DNA from: Albula goreensis
Lineage: Eukaryota > Chordata > Actinopteri > Albuliformes > Albulidae
Direction of reading: 5' to 3'
Assembly: GCA_022829145.1 (NCBI GenBank)
Contig: CM040746.1
Span: forward strand, 3,566,731-3,630,730
DNA: 64,000 nucleotides
Both the position numbers and the translations under genes were made by a program. How positions within the stretch are numbered: position 1 is the stretch's first letter; every line of letters starts with the position of its first letter. The notes beneath the pieces are model-generated. The model had not been told where the DNA came from, searched no databases, and saw nothing but the letters and a program-made list of their open reading frames with translations. Of this stretch, positions 26,901 to 38,290 are shown in pieces.

Positions 26901-28130
26901 TTATGAACACACGTTTTCCCCCATGAGATGGTTGAAAAGCCACCGCGTTTGAGCAATAAACAGAGTACTTCTTCACTCCTTAGAAACAATCTGGATCTGA
27001 AGTCTGCCAAGTCTGCTTACAACTTTTTCAAAAACATTATCAAAACATCGCTCTCATGTCTTGATCCATATTTAATATATTCTGATGCTGATTGCTCACT
27101 GCAGCATTCAGTTAAAAGCTCTATAAGTATGTGAACAAATTATTTACATGCGTTAATATTTATGTGCTGCGCATTACACAGATGATCATTTCTTGTGGGG
27201 GATTAAATCATTATTTGATTCTGTTTTCATGCTGCATTGAGATCTTCATGATAACTACTGTTGAGTATTAACAACTAGATGTCACTTCTGAGTATTTTGT
27301 GTTTTTTTATACATAAACCAGAGCATAACATGAGAGCGATAGTCAGTAGGGTCTGGGGTCGCAAACATATCATGTAATTGTGGTTATGAGTTGCTCACCA
27401 AAACTATGCAGGAAAATAAAAATCAGTTATTCATCTTTTACAACATTAAAGTTCTCTGACATGAAGCAGTTTTGAAATAAATTGTGCTTTGAAAACTGCA
27501 AACCTACTTACAACTGCTCTCAAATCAAGAGCGCTTTTAGTTGACATTTTTATCCCAGCGCAGTCAATAATTTGCTAACTCTACAGAATATTGCTCCATC
27601 TCAGATTAGCATTAGCAAACTGTGGAAATGTTGCCGCGGGTTGTTTCGCGATGAACTGTTACAGGGATGTTTGCCAGGAGTAAAGAATGGTTTGTACTCC
27701 ATTGGGTACTGTGGCCAGACTAAAATCACAGAATGTTCATGAATGTATAAATACACTTATGTGACACTCAAGAGACATTTGAATCTTTTTCCTTCAGTAA
27801 TAGTGGCTGTCTTGTAACAACATTCTGTCCTCTGCTACCTCAAAGGGGAAAGCAAGCACAGAGGAAATAGGCTACAGAAATCTGGTAATTCCGTAAAGCA
27901 TTTTTTTTTTCTAAAATAGCATACATGAAATACTAATTTAATTGTTAACTTTTTCAATAACAACATTCAAACATGTTCATTTTTAAATTACTTTTTATTT
28001 TTACAAATTTACATACAAACCTTCAATAAATTGTTGATATTCAGCTTTCTGAGAAACTGACTGACCAGTGTAACAGCAATGAAACAATGAGATCCTTTCA
28101 GTCACCGTGGGAGTCATTATGGGAGTCATT
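23936..28130. other. intergenic, no gene recognised
   Basis: About 4.2 kb without a supported gene or RNA. Around 24540-24625 (TTTTAATTAAGTCAGCCCAC and a second TTAAGTCAGC) the sequence is repeat-free and homeobox-word rich, so possibly regulatory. Near 26000-26040 a GGTCCTGGAGCACTGGTGC word resembles a MITE end. Confidence 0.4.
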
Positions 28131-28132
28131 AT

Positions 28133-30221
28133 GTTGCAGACCATGGGGCCCATCCACACACTGGAACATTTCCTTAACAGGATGCAGACAGTGTGGCTCA
28201 TCCACACACTGGAAGAGTGCCTTAACAGGATGAAGGCTGTGGGGCCCATCCACACACTGGAACAGTGCCTTAACAGGATGCAGACACAGGGGCCCATCCA
28301 CACACTTGAACATTGTCTTGGAAGGATGCAGACTGTCGGGGCCCAGCCCGTCATTGGAGCAGTTCCTTAACAGGATGCATGCTGTGGGGCCCTTCCACAC
28401 ACTGGAGCAGTATCTGAACAGGATGCAGACTTTGGGGCCAATCAATACTCTGGAATAGGGCCTTAACAGTACGCAGACCGTGGGGCCCATCCACACTGGA
28501 ACAGTGCCTGAACAGGAGGCAGACTGTGGGGCCCATCCACACACTGGAACAGTGCCTGAACAGGAGGCAGAACATGGGGCCCATCCACACACTGGAACAG
28601 TGCCTTGAGAAGATGCAAACCATGGGGCCTATTTCACTGGAACAGTGCCTTAACAAGATGCAGACAGTGGGGCCCATCCACACACTGGAGCAGTGCCTGA
28701 ACAGGATGCAGACTTCGGGGCCCATTCACACACTGGAACAGTGCCTTAAGAAGATACAGACCATGGGGCCCTTTTCACTGGAACAGTGCCTCAGCAGGAT
28801 GCAGACAGTGGGGCCCATCCACACACTGGAGCAGTGCCTGAACAGGATGCAGACTTCGGGGCCCATTCACACACTGGAACAGTGCCTTAAGAAGATACAG
28901 ACCATGGGGCCCTTTTCACTGGAACAGTGCCTCAGCAGGATGCAGACCGTGGGGCCCATCCACACACTGGAAAAGGATCTCCACAGGATGCAGACTGTGG
29001 GGCCCATCCAAAAATGGAGTAGTGCCTTAACAAGATGCAGGCTGTGGGGCCCATCCACACTCTGAAACAGTGCCTTAACAGGATGGAGACTCTGAGAACC
29101 ATCCACACTCCGGAAGAGTACCTTGACAGGATGCAGACCATGGGGCCCATCCACACGCTGGAACAGTGCCTTAACAGGATGCAGACACAGGGGCCCATCC
29201 ACACACTGGAACAGTTCCTTAACAGGATGCATGCTGCGGGGGACAACCAAACACTGGAACAGTGCCTTAACAGGATGCAGACTGTGGGGTCCATCCACAC
29301 ACTGGCACAGTGCCTTAAATGGACAAAGACTGTGGGGCAATCCATACACTGGCACAGTGCCTTAACAGGATGCAAACCGTGGGGCCCATCCACACACTGG
29401 AACAGTGCCTTAACAGGATGCAAACCGTGGGGCCCATCCACACACTGGAACAGTGCCTTAGCAGGATGCAGACTGTGGGGCCCATCCACACACTGGAACA
29501 GTGCCTTAAAAGGATGCAGACACAGGGGCCCATCCACACACTGGAACAGTGCCTTAACAGGATGCAAACCGTGGGGCCCATCCACACACTGGAACAGTGC
29601 CTTAGCAGGATGCAGACTGTGGGGCCCATCCACACACTGGAACAGTGCCTTAAAAGGATGCAGACACAGGGGCCCATCCACACACTGGAACAGTGCCTTA
29701 ACAGGATGCAGACTGTGGGGCCCATCCACACTCCGGAAGAGTGCCTTAACAGGATGCAGACCATGGGGCCCATCCACACATTGGAACATTGCTTAAACAA
29801 GATGCAGACCATGGGGCCCTTTTCACTGGAAAAGTGCCTTAACAAGATGCAGGCTGTGGGGGCCATCCACACAGTGGAGCAGTGCCTTAACAGGATGCAG
29901 ACTGTGGGACCCATCCACGCTGGATCAGTGACTGAACAGGATGATGACCATGGGGCCCATCCACACACTGGAACAGTGCCTTAACAGGATGCATACAGTG
30001 GGCCCCATCCACACACTGGAGTAGTGCCTTAACAGGATGCAGACCAGTGGAGCCCATCCACACACTGGAAAAGTCCCTTAAAAAGACACATACTATGGGG
30101 CCCATACATGCTGGATCAGTGCCTTAACAGGATGATGACCATGAGGCCCATCCTGTTAAAACACTAGAACAGTGCTTTGGCAGGATGCAGACTATCGGAA
30201 TCATCCACATTCTGGAACAAT
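28133..30221. repeat. 48-bp minisatellite, about 43 copies (family B, left block)
   Basis: Unit built on ATGCAGACTGTGGGGCCCAT, CCACACACTGGAACAGTGCC and TTAACAGG. Variant units (GCAGACACAGGGG, ACCATGGGGCCCTTTTCACT, which is 3 bp shorter) form local trimeric higher-order repeats: about 141 bp repeated across 28661-28935 and 144 bp repeated across 29370-29690. The unit is a multiple of three and free of stops in several frames, giving overlapping ORFs of up to 285 codons on both strands. These are repeat artefacts. Confidence 0.95.
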
Positions 30222-33200
30222 ACATTACAACAACAGGAAAAGACGTCCACTTCCTCTTTATGGGAAAAAAAGTCACCTGAAATGTGCCCGAGTGAATTAA
30301 ACTGCAAAACTGTATTTAACCCAAAATCCGATAAAGACATAAGACAATCGTCTTACCTCCAGGAAGTGAAAAAATGGGATGCCACCAAATTTTTGATTTT
30401 TTCTCTTAAAACAAAAGTAAAACACCTGCACTTGCTATTTCTGAGGACAAAAGTCACCGGACATGTGCCCAAGTGAATTAAACTGCAAAAGTGTATTTCA
30501 CTGAAACTCCGAAAAAGACATAAGACTTTCTCTTATAACAACAGTAAAACATGTTCACTTGCTATTTATGTGGACAAAAGTCGCCAAACATGCGTCCAAG
30601 TGAATTAAACTGCAAAAGTGTTTTTTACCGAAACTCCGAAAAAGACAAAAGACTATAGTCTTACCTCCAGGAAGGGAAAAAATGGGATGCCACCAAAATT
30701 ATCTATTTTTTCTCTTATAACAACAGTAAAACACGTGCACTTGCGATTTATGGGGACAAAAGTCACCGGAAATGTGCCCAAGTGAATTAAACTACAAAAG
30801 TGTATTTCACCCAAAATCCAAAAAAGACATAAGACTAAAGTCTTACCTCCAGGAAGATAAAAAAAGGGATGCTACCAAAATTTTCTATGTTTTCTCTTAA
30901 AACAACAGTAAAAGATGTGCACTTTCTATTTATGTGGACAAAAGTCACCAAACATGTGTCAAAGTGAATTAAACTGCAAAAGTGTATATCACTGAAAATC
31001 CGAAAAAGATATAAGACTATAGTCTTACCTCCAGGAAGATAAAAAATGGGATGCCACCAAAACTTTCTATGTTTTCTCTTAAAACAACAGTAAAAAATAT
31101 GTACTTGCTATGTATGGGGAAAAAAGGCTTCGGAAATGTGCCCAAGTGAATTAAACTTCAAAATTGTCTTTCACCGAAAATCCGAAAAAGACGTAAGACT
31201 ATAGTCTTACCTCCGGGAAGTGAAAAAATGGGATGCCACAAAAATTTTCTATTTTTTTCTCTTAAAACAACAGTAAACCATGTGCACTTGCAATTTATGA
31301 GGTCAAAAGTCACCTGAAAAGTGCCCACGTTAATTAAACTGCAAAACTGTGTTTCACCGAAAATCAGAAAAAGACGTACGACTATAGTCTTACCTTCAGG
31401 AAGTGAAAAAATGGGATGCCACCAAAATTTTCTATGTTTTCTCTTAAAACAGCCGTAAAACATGTGCACTTGCTATTTATGTGGACAAAAGTCTCCGAAC
31501 ATGTGTCCAAGTAAATTAAACTGCAAAAGTGTATTTCACCGAAAATCCGAAAAAGATATAAGACGATAGTCTTACCTCCAGGAAGGGAAAAAATGGGATG
31601 CCACCAAAATTTTCCATTTCTTCCCTTAAACAACAGTAAAACATGTGCACTTGCTATTTATGGGGACAAAAGTCACAAAACATGTGTCCAAGTGAATTGA
31701 ACTGCAAAAGTCTATTTCACCGAAAATCCGAAAAAGACATCTCGGTCTTACCTCCAGGAAGTGAAAAAATGGGATGCCACCAAAATTTTCTATGTTTTCT
31801 CTTATAACAACAGTAAAACATGTGCACTTGCTATTTATGTGGACAAAAGTCTCCGAACATGTGTCCAAGTTAATTAAACTGCAAAAGTGTATTTCACCGA
31901 AAATCCGAAAAAGATATAATACTATAGTCTTACCTCCAGGAAGTGAAAAAATGGGATGCCACCAAAATTTTCCATTATTTCAATTAAAACAGCAGTCAAA
32001 CATGTGCACTTGCTATTCACGGGGACAAAAGTCACCAAACATGTGTCCAAGTGAATTAAACTGCAAAAATGTTTTTCACCGATAATCCGAAAAAGATATA
32101 AGACTATAGTCTTACCTCCAGGAAGTGAAAAAATGGGTTGCCACCAAAATTTTCTATGTTTTCTCTTATAACAACAGTAAAACATGTGCACTTGGTATTT
32201 ATGGGGACTAAAGTCACCAAACATGTGTCAAAGTGAATTAAAATGCAAAAGTGTATTTCACCGAAAATCCAAAAAAGACATAAGACTATAGTCTTACTTC
32301 CAAGAAGTGAAAAAATGGGATGCCACCAAAATTTTCTATGTTTTCTCTTAAAACAGCCGTAAAACATGTGCACTTGCTATTTATGTCGACAAAAGTCTCC
32401 GAACATGTGTCCAAGTAAATTAAACTGCAAAAGTGTATTTCACAGAAAATCCGAAAAAGACATAAGAATATAGTCTTACGTCCAGGAATTGAAAAAGTGG
32501 GATGCTACCAAAATTTTCTATTTTTTCTTTGAAAACAACAGTAAAAAATATGTATTTGCTATTTATGGGGAAAAAAGTCACCGGAAATGTGCCCAAGTGA
32601 ATTAAACTGAAGAATTGTCTTTCACCGAAAATCCGAAAAAGACATAATACTATAGTAAAACCTCCGGGAAGTGAAAAAATGGGATGCCACCAAAATTTTC
32701 TATTTTTTTCTCTTAAAACAACAGTAAAACATGTGCACTTGCAATTTATGAGGTCAAAAGCCACTTGAAATGTGCCCATGTTAATTAAACTGCAAAAGTG
32801 CATATCACTGAAAATCGGAAAAAGACATAAGACTTTCGTCTTACCTCCAGGAAGTGAAAAAATGGGATGCCACCAAAATTTTCTATTTTTTCTCTTAAAA
32901 CAGCAGTAAAACATGTGCACTTTCTATTTATGGGGAAAAAAGTCTTCGGAAATGTGCCCAAGTGAATTAAACTGCAAAATTGTCTTTCACCGAAAATCCG
33001 AAAAAGACATAAGTCTTACCTCCGGGAAGTGAAAAAATTGGATGCCACCAAAATTTTCTATTTTTTCTCTTAAAACAGCAGTCAAACATGTGCACTTGCG
33101 AGTAATGGAGACAAATGTCACCGGAAATGTGCCCAAATGAATTAAACTGCAAAGGTGTTTTTCACCGAAAATCCAAAAAAGACATAAGACTATAGTCTTA

Positions 33201-33740
33201 CCTCCGGGAAGTGAAAAAATGGGATGCCACAAAAATTTTCCATTTCTTCTCTTGAAACAACAGTAAAACATGTGCACTTGCTATTTATGTGGACAAAAGT
33301 CACCGAACATGTGTCCAAGTGAATTAAACTGCAAAATTGTCTTTCACCGAAAATCCGAAAAAGACACAAGACCTCTTACCTCCAAGAAGTGGAAAAATGG
33401 GATGGCACCAAAATTTTCTATGTTTTCTCTTAAAACAGCAGTAAAACATGTGCACTTGCTATTTATGGGGACAAAAGTCACCAAACATGTGTCCAAGTGA
33501 ATTAAACTGCAAAAGTGTTTTTCACCGAAAATCCGGGAAAGACATAAGACTATAGTCTTACCTCCAGGAAGTGAAAAAATGGGATGCCACCAAAATGTTA
33601 TATTTTTTCCCTTAAAACAACAGCAAAACATGTGCCCTTGTTAGTTTTTGGACACAAAGTTACCGGTAATGTCTCCAAGTGAATTAAACTGCCAACGTGT
33701 ATTTTAGGAAAAATACAAAAAAGACAGAAGGCTACCGTGG
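30222..33740. repeat. 182-bp satellite array, about 19 copies
   Basis: TCTTACCTCC-type anchors occur at 30351, 30659, 30841, 31023, 31205, 31389, 31570, 31746, 31929, 32110, 32292, 32473, 32656, 32839, 33014, 33196, 33374 and 33556, giving a spacing of 175-184 bp with one compressed copy near 30480-30590. The monomer continues with GAAAAAATGGGATGCCACCA, TCTTAAAACAACAGTAAAAC, ATGTGCACTTGCTATTTATG, AAGTGAATTAAACTGCAAAA and TTTCACCGAAAATCCGAAAA. Copies differ by a few to about 15 percent. Minus-strand frames of 80-166 codons come from the repeat and carry no known domain. Confidence 0.95.
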
Positions 33741-33886
33741 GACCTCGACATTAGAATTTATCTTCCCTTTAATATAATGGAAAAAAATTAAATTCGTTCT
33801 GCCTTGATGTAAATAACACTATATAGGAGGTCCTCGGGTTACGACGGTCTCGAGTTATGACGGTTTCGTGGTAACTGGGCTGGTAT
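33741..33886. mobile_element. DNA-transposon terminus relics between two arrays
   Basis: GTGGGACCTCGACATTAGAA with a later TTAAATTCGTTCTGCC, then GGTCCTCGGGTTACGACGGT and CGAGTTATGACGGTTTCGTG. Both resemble terminal sequences of vertebrate Tc1/mariner or pogo-class elements (ACCTCGACTTACGAATT and CCTCGGGTTACGACG types). No transposase remains. The relics sit exactly between the end of the 182-bp satellite and the resumed 48-bp minisatellite. Confidence 0.5.
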
Positions 33887-34102
33887 ACACTGGAACAGTG
33901 CCTTAACAGGATGCAGACAATGGAAAATCCACACACTGGAAAAGTGCCTTAACAGGATGCAGGCTGTGGGGCCCATCCACACACTGGAACATTGCCTTTA
34001 CAGGATGCATACCATGGGGCCCATCCACACACTGGAAAAGTGCCTTAACAGGATGCAGACTGTCGGGCCCAGCCATACTTTGGAAAAGTGCCTCAACAGG
34101 AT
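33887..34102. repeat. 48-bp minisatellite (family B, middle block)
   Basis: About 4.5 units of the same 48-bp family as the block at 28.1-30.2 kb, in the same orientation, resuming after the satellite. It is cut at GGAT by the LTR-like insertion. Confidence 0.92.
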
Positions 34103-34526
34103 TGTTAGGATATTTTGCCCTTCTCTGTGGAACCAAATGCAGGACAATAAAGAACACGCTGACGACTTCTCTTAAGAGAATGTTGGTTTATTACAATGCG
34201 CAAGGGAGAGACAAACTCAGAACATTCAAGTTGTGTGGTGTGTTGATATACAGTTCATTGTCAAACATATCAAAGGAATGAGATTAGGGGCAGGCCAGAG
34301 ACAACTGGTCTTGTCCCTCCATGGGAACCCTGGCAGAGCCATTAGCAGGGGTATGCTGTGGAGACAGGATACCCTACAGAAATGCAAATGTTTGGTTGAT
34401 GATTGGAGCTGGCTAGGCCAAAGGTGTCATGAGGTGGAGGTGTCACAAAGTACGAATACAGAATACAACACAGTTATGTCACCTACAGGAAGCCTTAAAT
34501 AATATAATAAAACCTGGAACCTATCA
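34103..34526. mobile_element. probable solo LTR inserted in the 48-bp minisatellite
   Basis: A 424-bp sequence beginning TGTTAGGATATTTTGCCC and ending GGAACCTATCA, so TG...CA ends with an imperfect inverted terminus (TGTTAG versus TGATAG). It is flanked by the 4-bp direct repeat GGAT (34099-34102 and 34527-34530). Removing it and one GGAT restores the 48-bp repeat in register. AATAAA is present on both strands inside, so polarity is uncertain. No internal genes are present, as expected for LTR-LTR recombination. The family is probably Ty3/Gypsy-like by target-site length, but this is not established. Confidence 0.7.
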
Positions 34527-34889
34527 GGATCCCGGCTGTGGGGCCCATCCACACACTAGAGTAGTGCCTGAACAGGATGCACACTGTGGAGCCCATCCAC
34601 ACACTGGAACAGTGCCTTAACAGGATGCAGGTTTTGGGGCCCATCCACACTCTGGAACTGTGCCTTCCACACTCTGGCACAGTGCCTTAAAGGACAGACT
34701 GTCCCATCCACACTGAACCAACCACACACTGGAACAGTCTCTGAAAAGGATGCAGGCTGTGGGGCCCATCCACACACTGAAACAGTGCCTTTACAGGATG
34801 CAGGCTTTGGGGCCCATCCACACACTGGTATAGTGCCTTAACAGGATGCAGACCATGGCCCTTTTACACTGCAATAGCGCCTTAAAAAG
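34527..34889. repeat. 48-bp minisatellite (family B, right block)
   Basis: About seven units of the same family, more degenerate than the left block, with several shortened units (34660-34740). It fades out at CTTAAAAAGGC. Confidence 0.9.
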
Positions 34890-36020
34890 GCATTTTACTT
34901 TGGTGACATATTTCGCTCAACATTTTCCTCATCTTTGTTGTGTTTTAATGAATGATGTTGAATTTTCTCTCACTTGCCAGTGGTAAGGGAACTTGAGGTT
35001 TTGTCTTAAGGGAATTGCTGCTTTTATAGTTCAAGCCACCCAACAGTCCCCTGAAGCACAAAATTTGGATTTGGAAAACTTGACATTGTGATTTAAATGT
35101 ACAAAGCAATTACAATGAATGTAACTTCTCAAGGAATCATATTTCATTTGATAGTATGAGCAATGGGGTGTTGAATTCTGCCAAACTTTCAGCTTGGGAA
35201 TAAATCATTGCTACTCTCGGAAGTTCTCCCCAGTGTTGGGTCCTGGAAAATACAACCTCCTTGTGGGTGACCTGTAGCTGAACCGACTCGGTGAGGGTGA
35301 CTTGTAGCTAAGTGTTTGATTCTTAATTTAGCATAATTATTGACTAATAGTTGAATGAGTTAAAAAAATAAATTAATAAAAAACAATGCAGGTTAAAGTT
35401 CAGGGGTCAAATCAATTTCAATTCAATCAACTGAGAAAATGAATTTAAAAATCTTGTTATTGGAAAAATGTCCATTATTTTCTATGTGGAATTTCAATGT
35501 ATGGAAATGCTTTTGTATGCAAAGGCTGTGACGTTCCCCATGGCGAACAGGGTTTTCCAGGCCTGCTGTTGAGATAGCAGCATGTGGGGCGAACTGGCCT
35601 CTTCCAAAGCTTCTGCATGTTGCCTTTTATCATCCATTTTCTCTTGTTCTGCGGCCAATATCCTCAGCAGGAACAGAGCATGTTAAACACCTCTGTGAAA
35701 TATTTACGTAATCCATCTTTAATATGTTATTCGCACATGTTTAGAAATTAATGATGGCATCATGAAAGAATTTGTTGAGTTTTACCCTATGGAAATATGA
35801 TTAAAAGCATATCCAACATGGATGATGAAATATTGTTTGTACAAACATGATCCAATGGTTATATACAGTATGCTTTGATTACAATTTTCATTTGAAGCCA
35901 AGGAAAGAAGAGCAGAAGACCATTTTAAATTATTTTAATTGAAATTATAATGATCAACAAACAAGGCATTTGTGGACATTCAAGATATTGAAGTCTTATT
36001 TACAATGATTTGCACAGTTA
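34890..36020. other. intergenic, no gene recognised
   Basis: About 1.1 kb of AT-rich single-copy sequence. No supported feature. Confidence 0.4.
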
Positions 36021-36021
36021 T

Positions 36022-37199
36022 CTGAGCTACAAGCCCAGCTCCCTAACCATTATACTACACTGTAACCTCTGAGCTACAAGCCCAGCTCCCTAACCATTAC
36101 ACTGCACTGTAACCTCTGAGCTACAAGCCCAGCTCCCTAACCATTATACTACACTGTAACCTCTGAGCTACAAGCCCAGCTCCCTAACCATTACACTACA
36201 CTGTAACCTCTGAGCTACAAGCCCAGTTCCCTAACCATTATACTACACTGTAACCTCTGAGCTACAAGCCCAGCTCCCTAACCATTATACTACACTGTAA
36301 CCTCTGAGCTACAAGCCCAGCTCCCTAACCATTATACTACACTGTAACCTCTGAGCTACAAGCCCAGCTCCCTAACCATTACACTACACTGTAACCTCTG
36401 AGCTACAAGCCCAGCTCCCTAACCATTACACTACACTGTAACCTCTGAGCTACAAGCCCAGCTCCCTAACCATTATACTACAGTTACCTCTGAGCTACAA
36501 GCCCAGCTCCCCAACCATTACACTACACTGTAACCTCTGAGCTACAAGCCCAGCTCCCTAACCATTACACCACACTGTAACCTCTGAGCTACAAGCCCAG
36601 CTCCCTAACCATTATACTACACTGTAACCTCTGAGCTACAAGCCCAGCTCCCTAACCATTACACTACACTGTAACCTCTGAGCTACAAGCCCAGCTCCCT
36701 AACCATTATACTACACTGTAACCTCTGAGCTACAAGCCCAGCTCCCTAACCATTATACTACACTGTAACCTCTGAGCTACAAGTCCAGCTCCCTAACCAT
36801 TATACTACACTGTAACCTCTGAGCTACAAGCCCAGCTCCCTAACCATTATACTACACTGTTACCTCTGAGCTACAAGCCCAGCTCCCTAACCATTACACT
36901 ACACTGTAACCTCTGAGCTACAAGCCCAGCTCCCTAACCATTACACTACACTGTAACCTCTGAGCTACAAGCCCAGCTCCCTAACCATTACACTACACTG
37001 TAACCTCTGAGCTACAAGCCCAGCTCCCTAACCATTATACTACACTGTAACCTCTGAGCTACAAGCCCAGCTCCCTAACCATTATACTGCACTGTAACCT
37101 CTGAGCTACAAGCCCAGCTCCCTAACCATTATACTGCACTGTAACCTCTGAGCTACAAGCCCAGCTCCCTAACCATTACACTACACTGTTACCTCTGAG
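36022..37199 (-). repeat. 47-bp minisatellite, about 25 copies, derived from a tRNA-type SINE head
   Basis: Nearly identical 47-bp units: CTGAGCTACAAGCCCAGCTC, CCTAACCATTATACTACACT, GTAACCT. Read on the minus strand the unit gives TAGTATAATGGTTAGGGAGC and TGGGCTTGTAGCTCAGAGG, the 5' tRNA-related part of common fish SINEs including a box-A-like TAGTATAATGG. No box B is included in the unit. The main variants are TATACTAC versus TACACTAC versus TATACTGC. Confidence 0.85.
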
Positions 37200-37785
37200 T
37201 GGTATGTGGTAATGTTTGATTTTATGATGAAGTAGATTAAGATATTTCATCTCATGGGTTGAATGATTCTCCCCACATCATAGCTCATATTTTGCTCCCT
37301 TCCTTATGCAGAATTTACTGTGGTGTCACAACAATTTTGACATTTATCCAGATCAAGAACTCAGTAATCTTCCTTTGCTCAATAATTACTGTAAAAGGGC
37401 ATTCGAAAGAGCCTAATATGAAACTGCGAAGTTATGAACCAATTTCACTTCATTAATTTAATTTCTATTGGTGTTTTATTATTCACTAAAGCCCTAATAA
37501 GTGAAATTAATGAGAAAACACTTTGCTTGAAAATTGGTATGACACTAACCAGTTGCAATAATGGTACAAAATTGAACAGAACACAAAAAGGAAGTACAGT
37601 CTTTGCTGGATGAGGTAACAGTACTGTAAAGGTTTAATCCTTAATGGTAAATGGTACACATTGTCCAACCAGCACTCACGTAGGAAGGATCCATTCAGTC
37701 ACTGCCAGAAATATGTGCAATAAAGTGTGACTGTTTGGAATGTTTTTTCACATTAATGTTCCTTATGTATGATACTCTGTACTCC
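37200..37785. other. intergenic, no gene recognised
   Basis: AT-rich single-copy sequence. No supported feature. Confidence 0.4.
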
Positions 37786-37971
37786 GTGTGATGCTCTGTG
37801 TGTACATGTGGGAATGACAGGGAGTGTGTGTATGTGCGTGGGCGTGTGTGTGTATGTGTGTGGGTGTGTGGTGTTTGTATGTGCATGTGGGAGTGTGTGT
37901 ACGTGTGTGTGTGTGTGTATGTCTGTGTGCAGTCTTAATATATGTGTGTGGGTGAATGTGGAAGTGAATGG

Positions 37972-38006
<35 letters not shown>

Positions 38007-38010
38007 CTCT
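37786..38010. repeat. degenerate (TG)n tract
   Basis: Interrupted TGTGTG runs with GGGTG and ATG interruptions, ending in a clean (TG) run of about 28 bases. Confidence 0.9.
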
Positions 38011-38099
38011 CTTCATAGCATAAATGTCAGGCAGGACCCACCACAATCTCTTAATGCACTGTGCCCCTCTCCATGTGGACTTTATGGGAGCACATTGGA

Positions 38100-38290
38100 G
38101 AGCTGCTTGGTTTTTATTGGTGTTCTTTATAGGGCCGGTTAATGAGGAGCTCTCAGCAGTGGCTAATTAGGCCAAGAGCAGGGCCAGGGGCCGAGACTGG
38201 GAGCCCCGAGGGCACTGCCCACGCCGTCAGCCGAGGGGCTCACACATACAGACTCACCACTTTGAATCAATCTTAGTGTTCGTTACGAAG
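38100..38290. promoter_or_regulatory. candidate conserved non-coding block
   Basis: A repeat-free block with GGTTAATGAGGAGCTCTCAG and GTGGCTAATTAGGCCAAGAG, then a GC-rich stretch. The mix of intact homeodomain cores and GC-rich flanks is typical of regulatory DNA. It is a guess from composition. Confidence 0.25.

Noticed and set aside
28932-29984. Long overlapping open frames of 217-285 codons on both strands in the 48-bp array
   Set aside because: They follow from a stop-free 48-bp unit and exist in several frames at once on both strands; no start context, splice sites or known domain.
31158-33631. Family of 80-166 codon minus-strand proteins with FWWHPIFSLPGGKT motifs
   Set aside because: Each is one or two monomers of the 182-bp satellite; frames are interrupted from copy to copy and no domain is recognised.
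36022-37199. CRISPR-like regular repeat array
   Set aside because: Units are head-to-tail with no unique spacers, and the sequence is vertebrate; it is a SINE-derived minisatellite.
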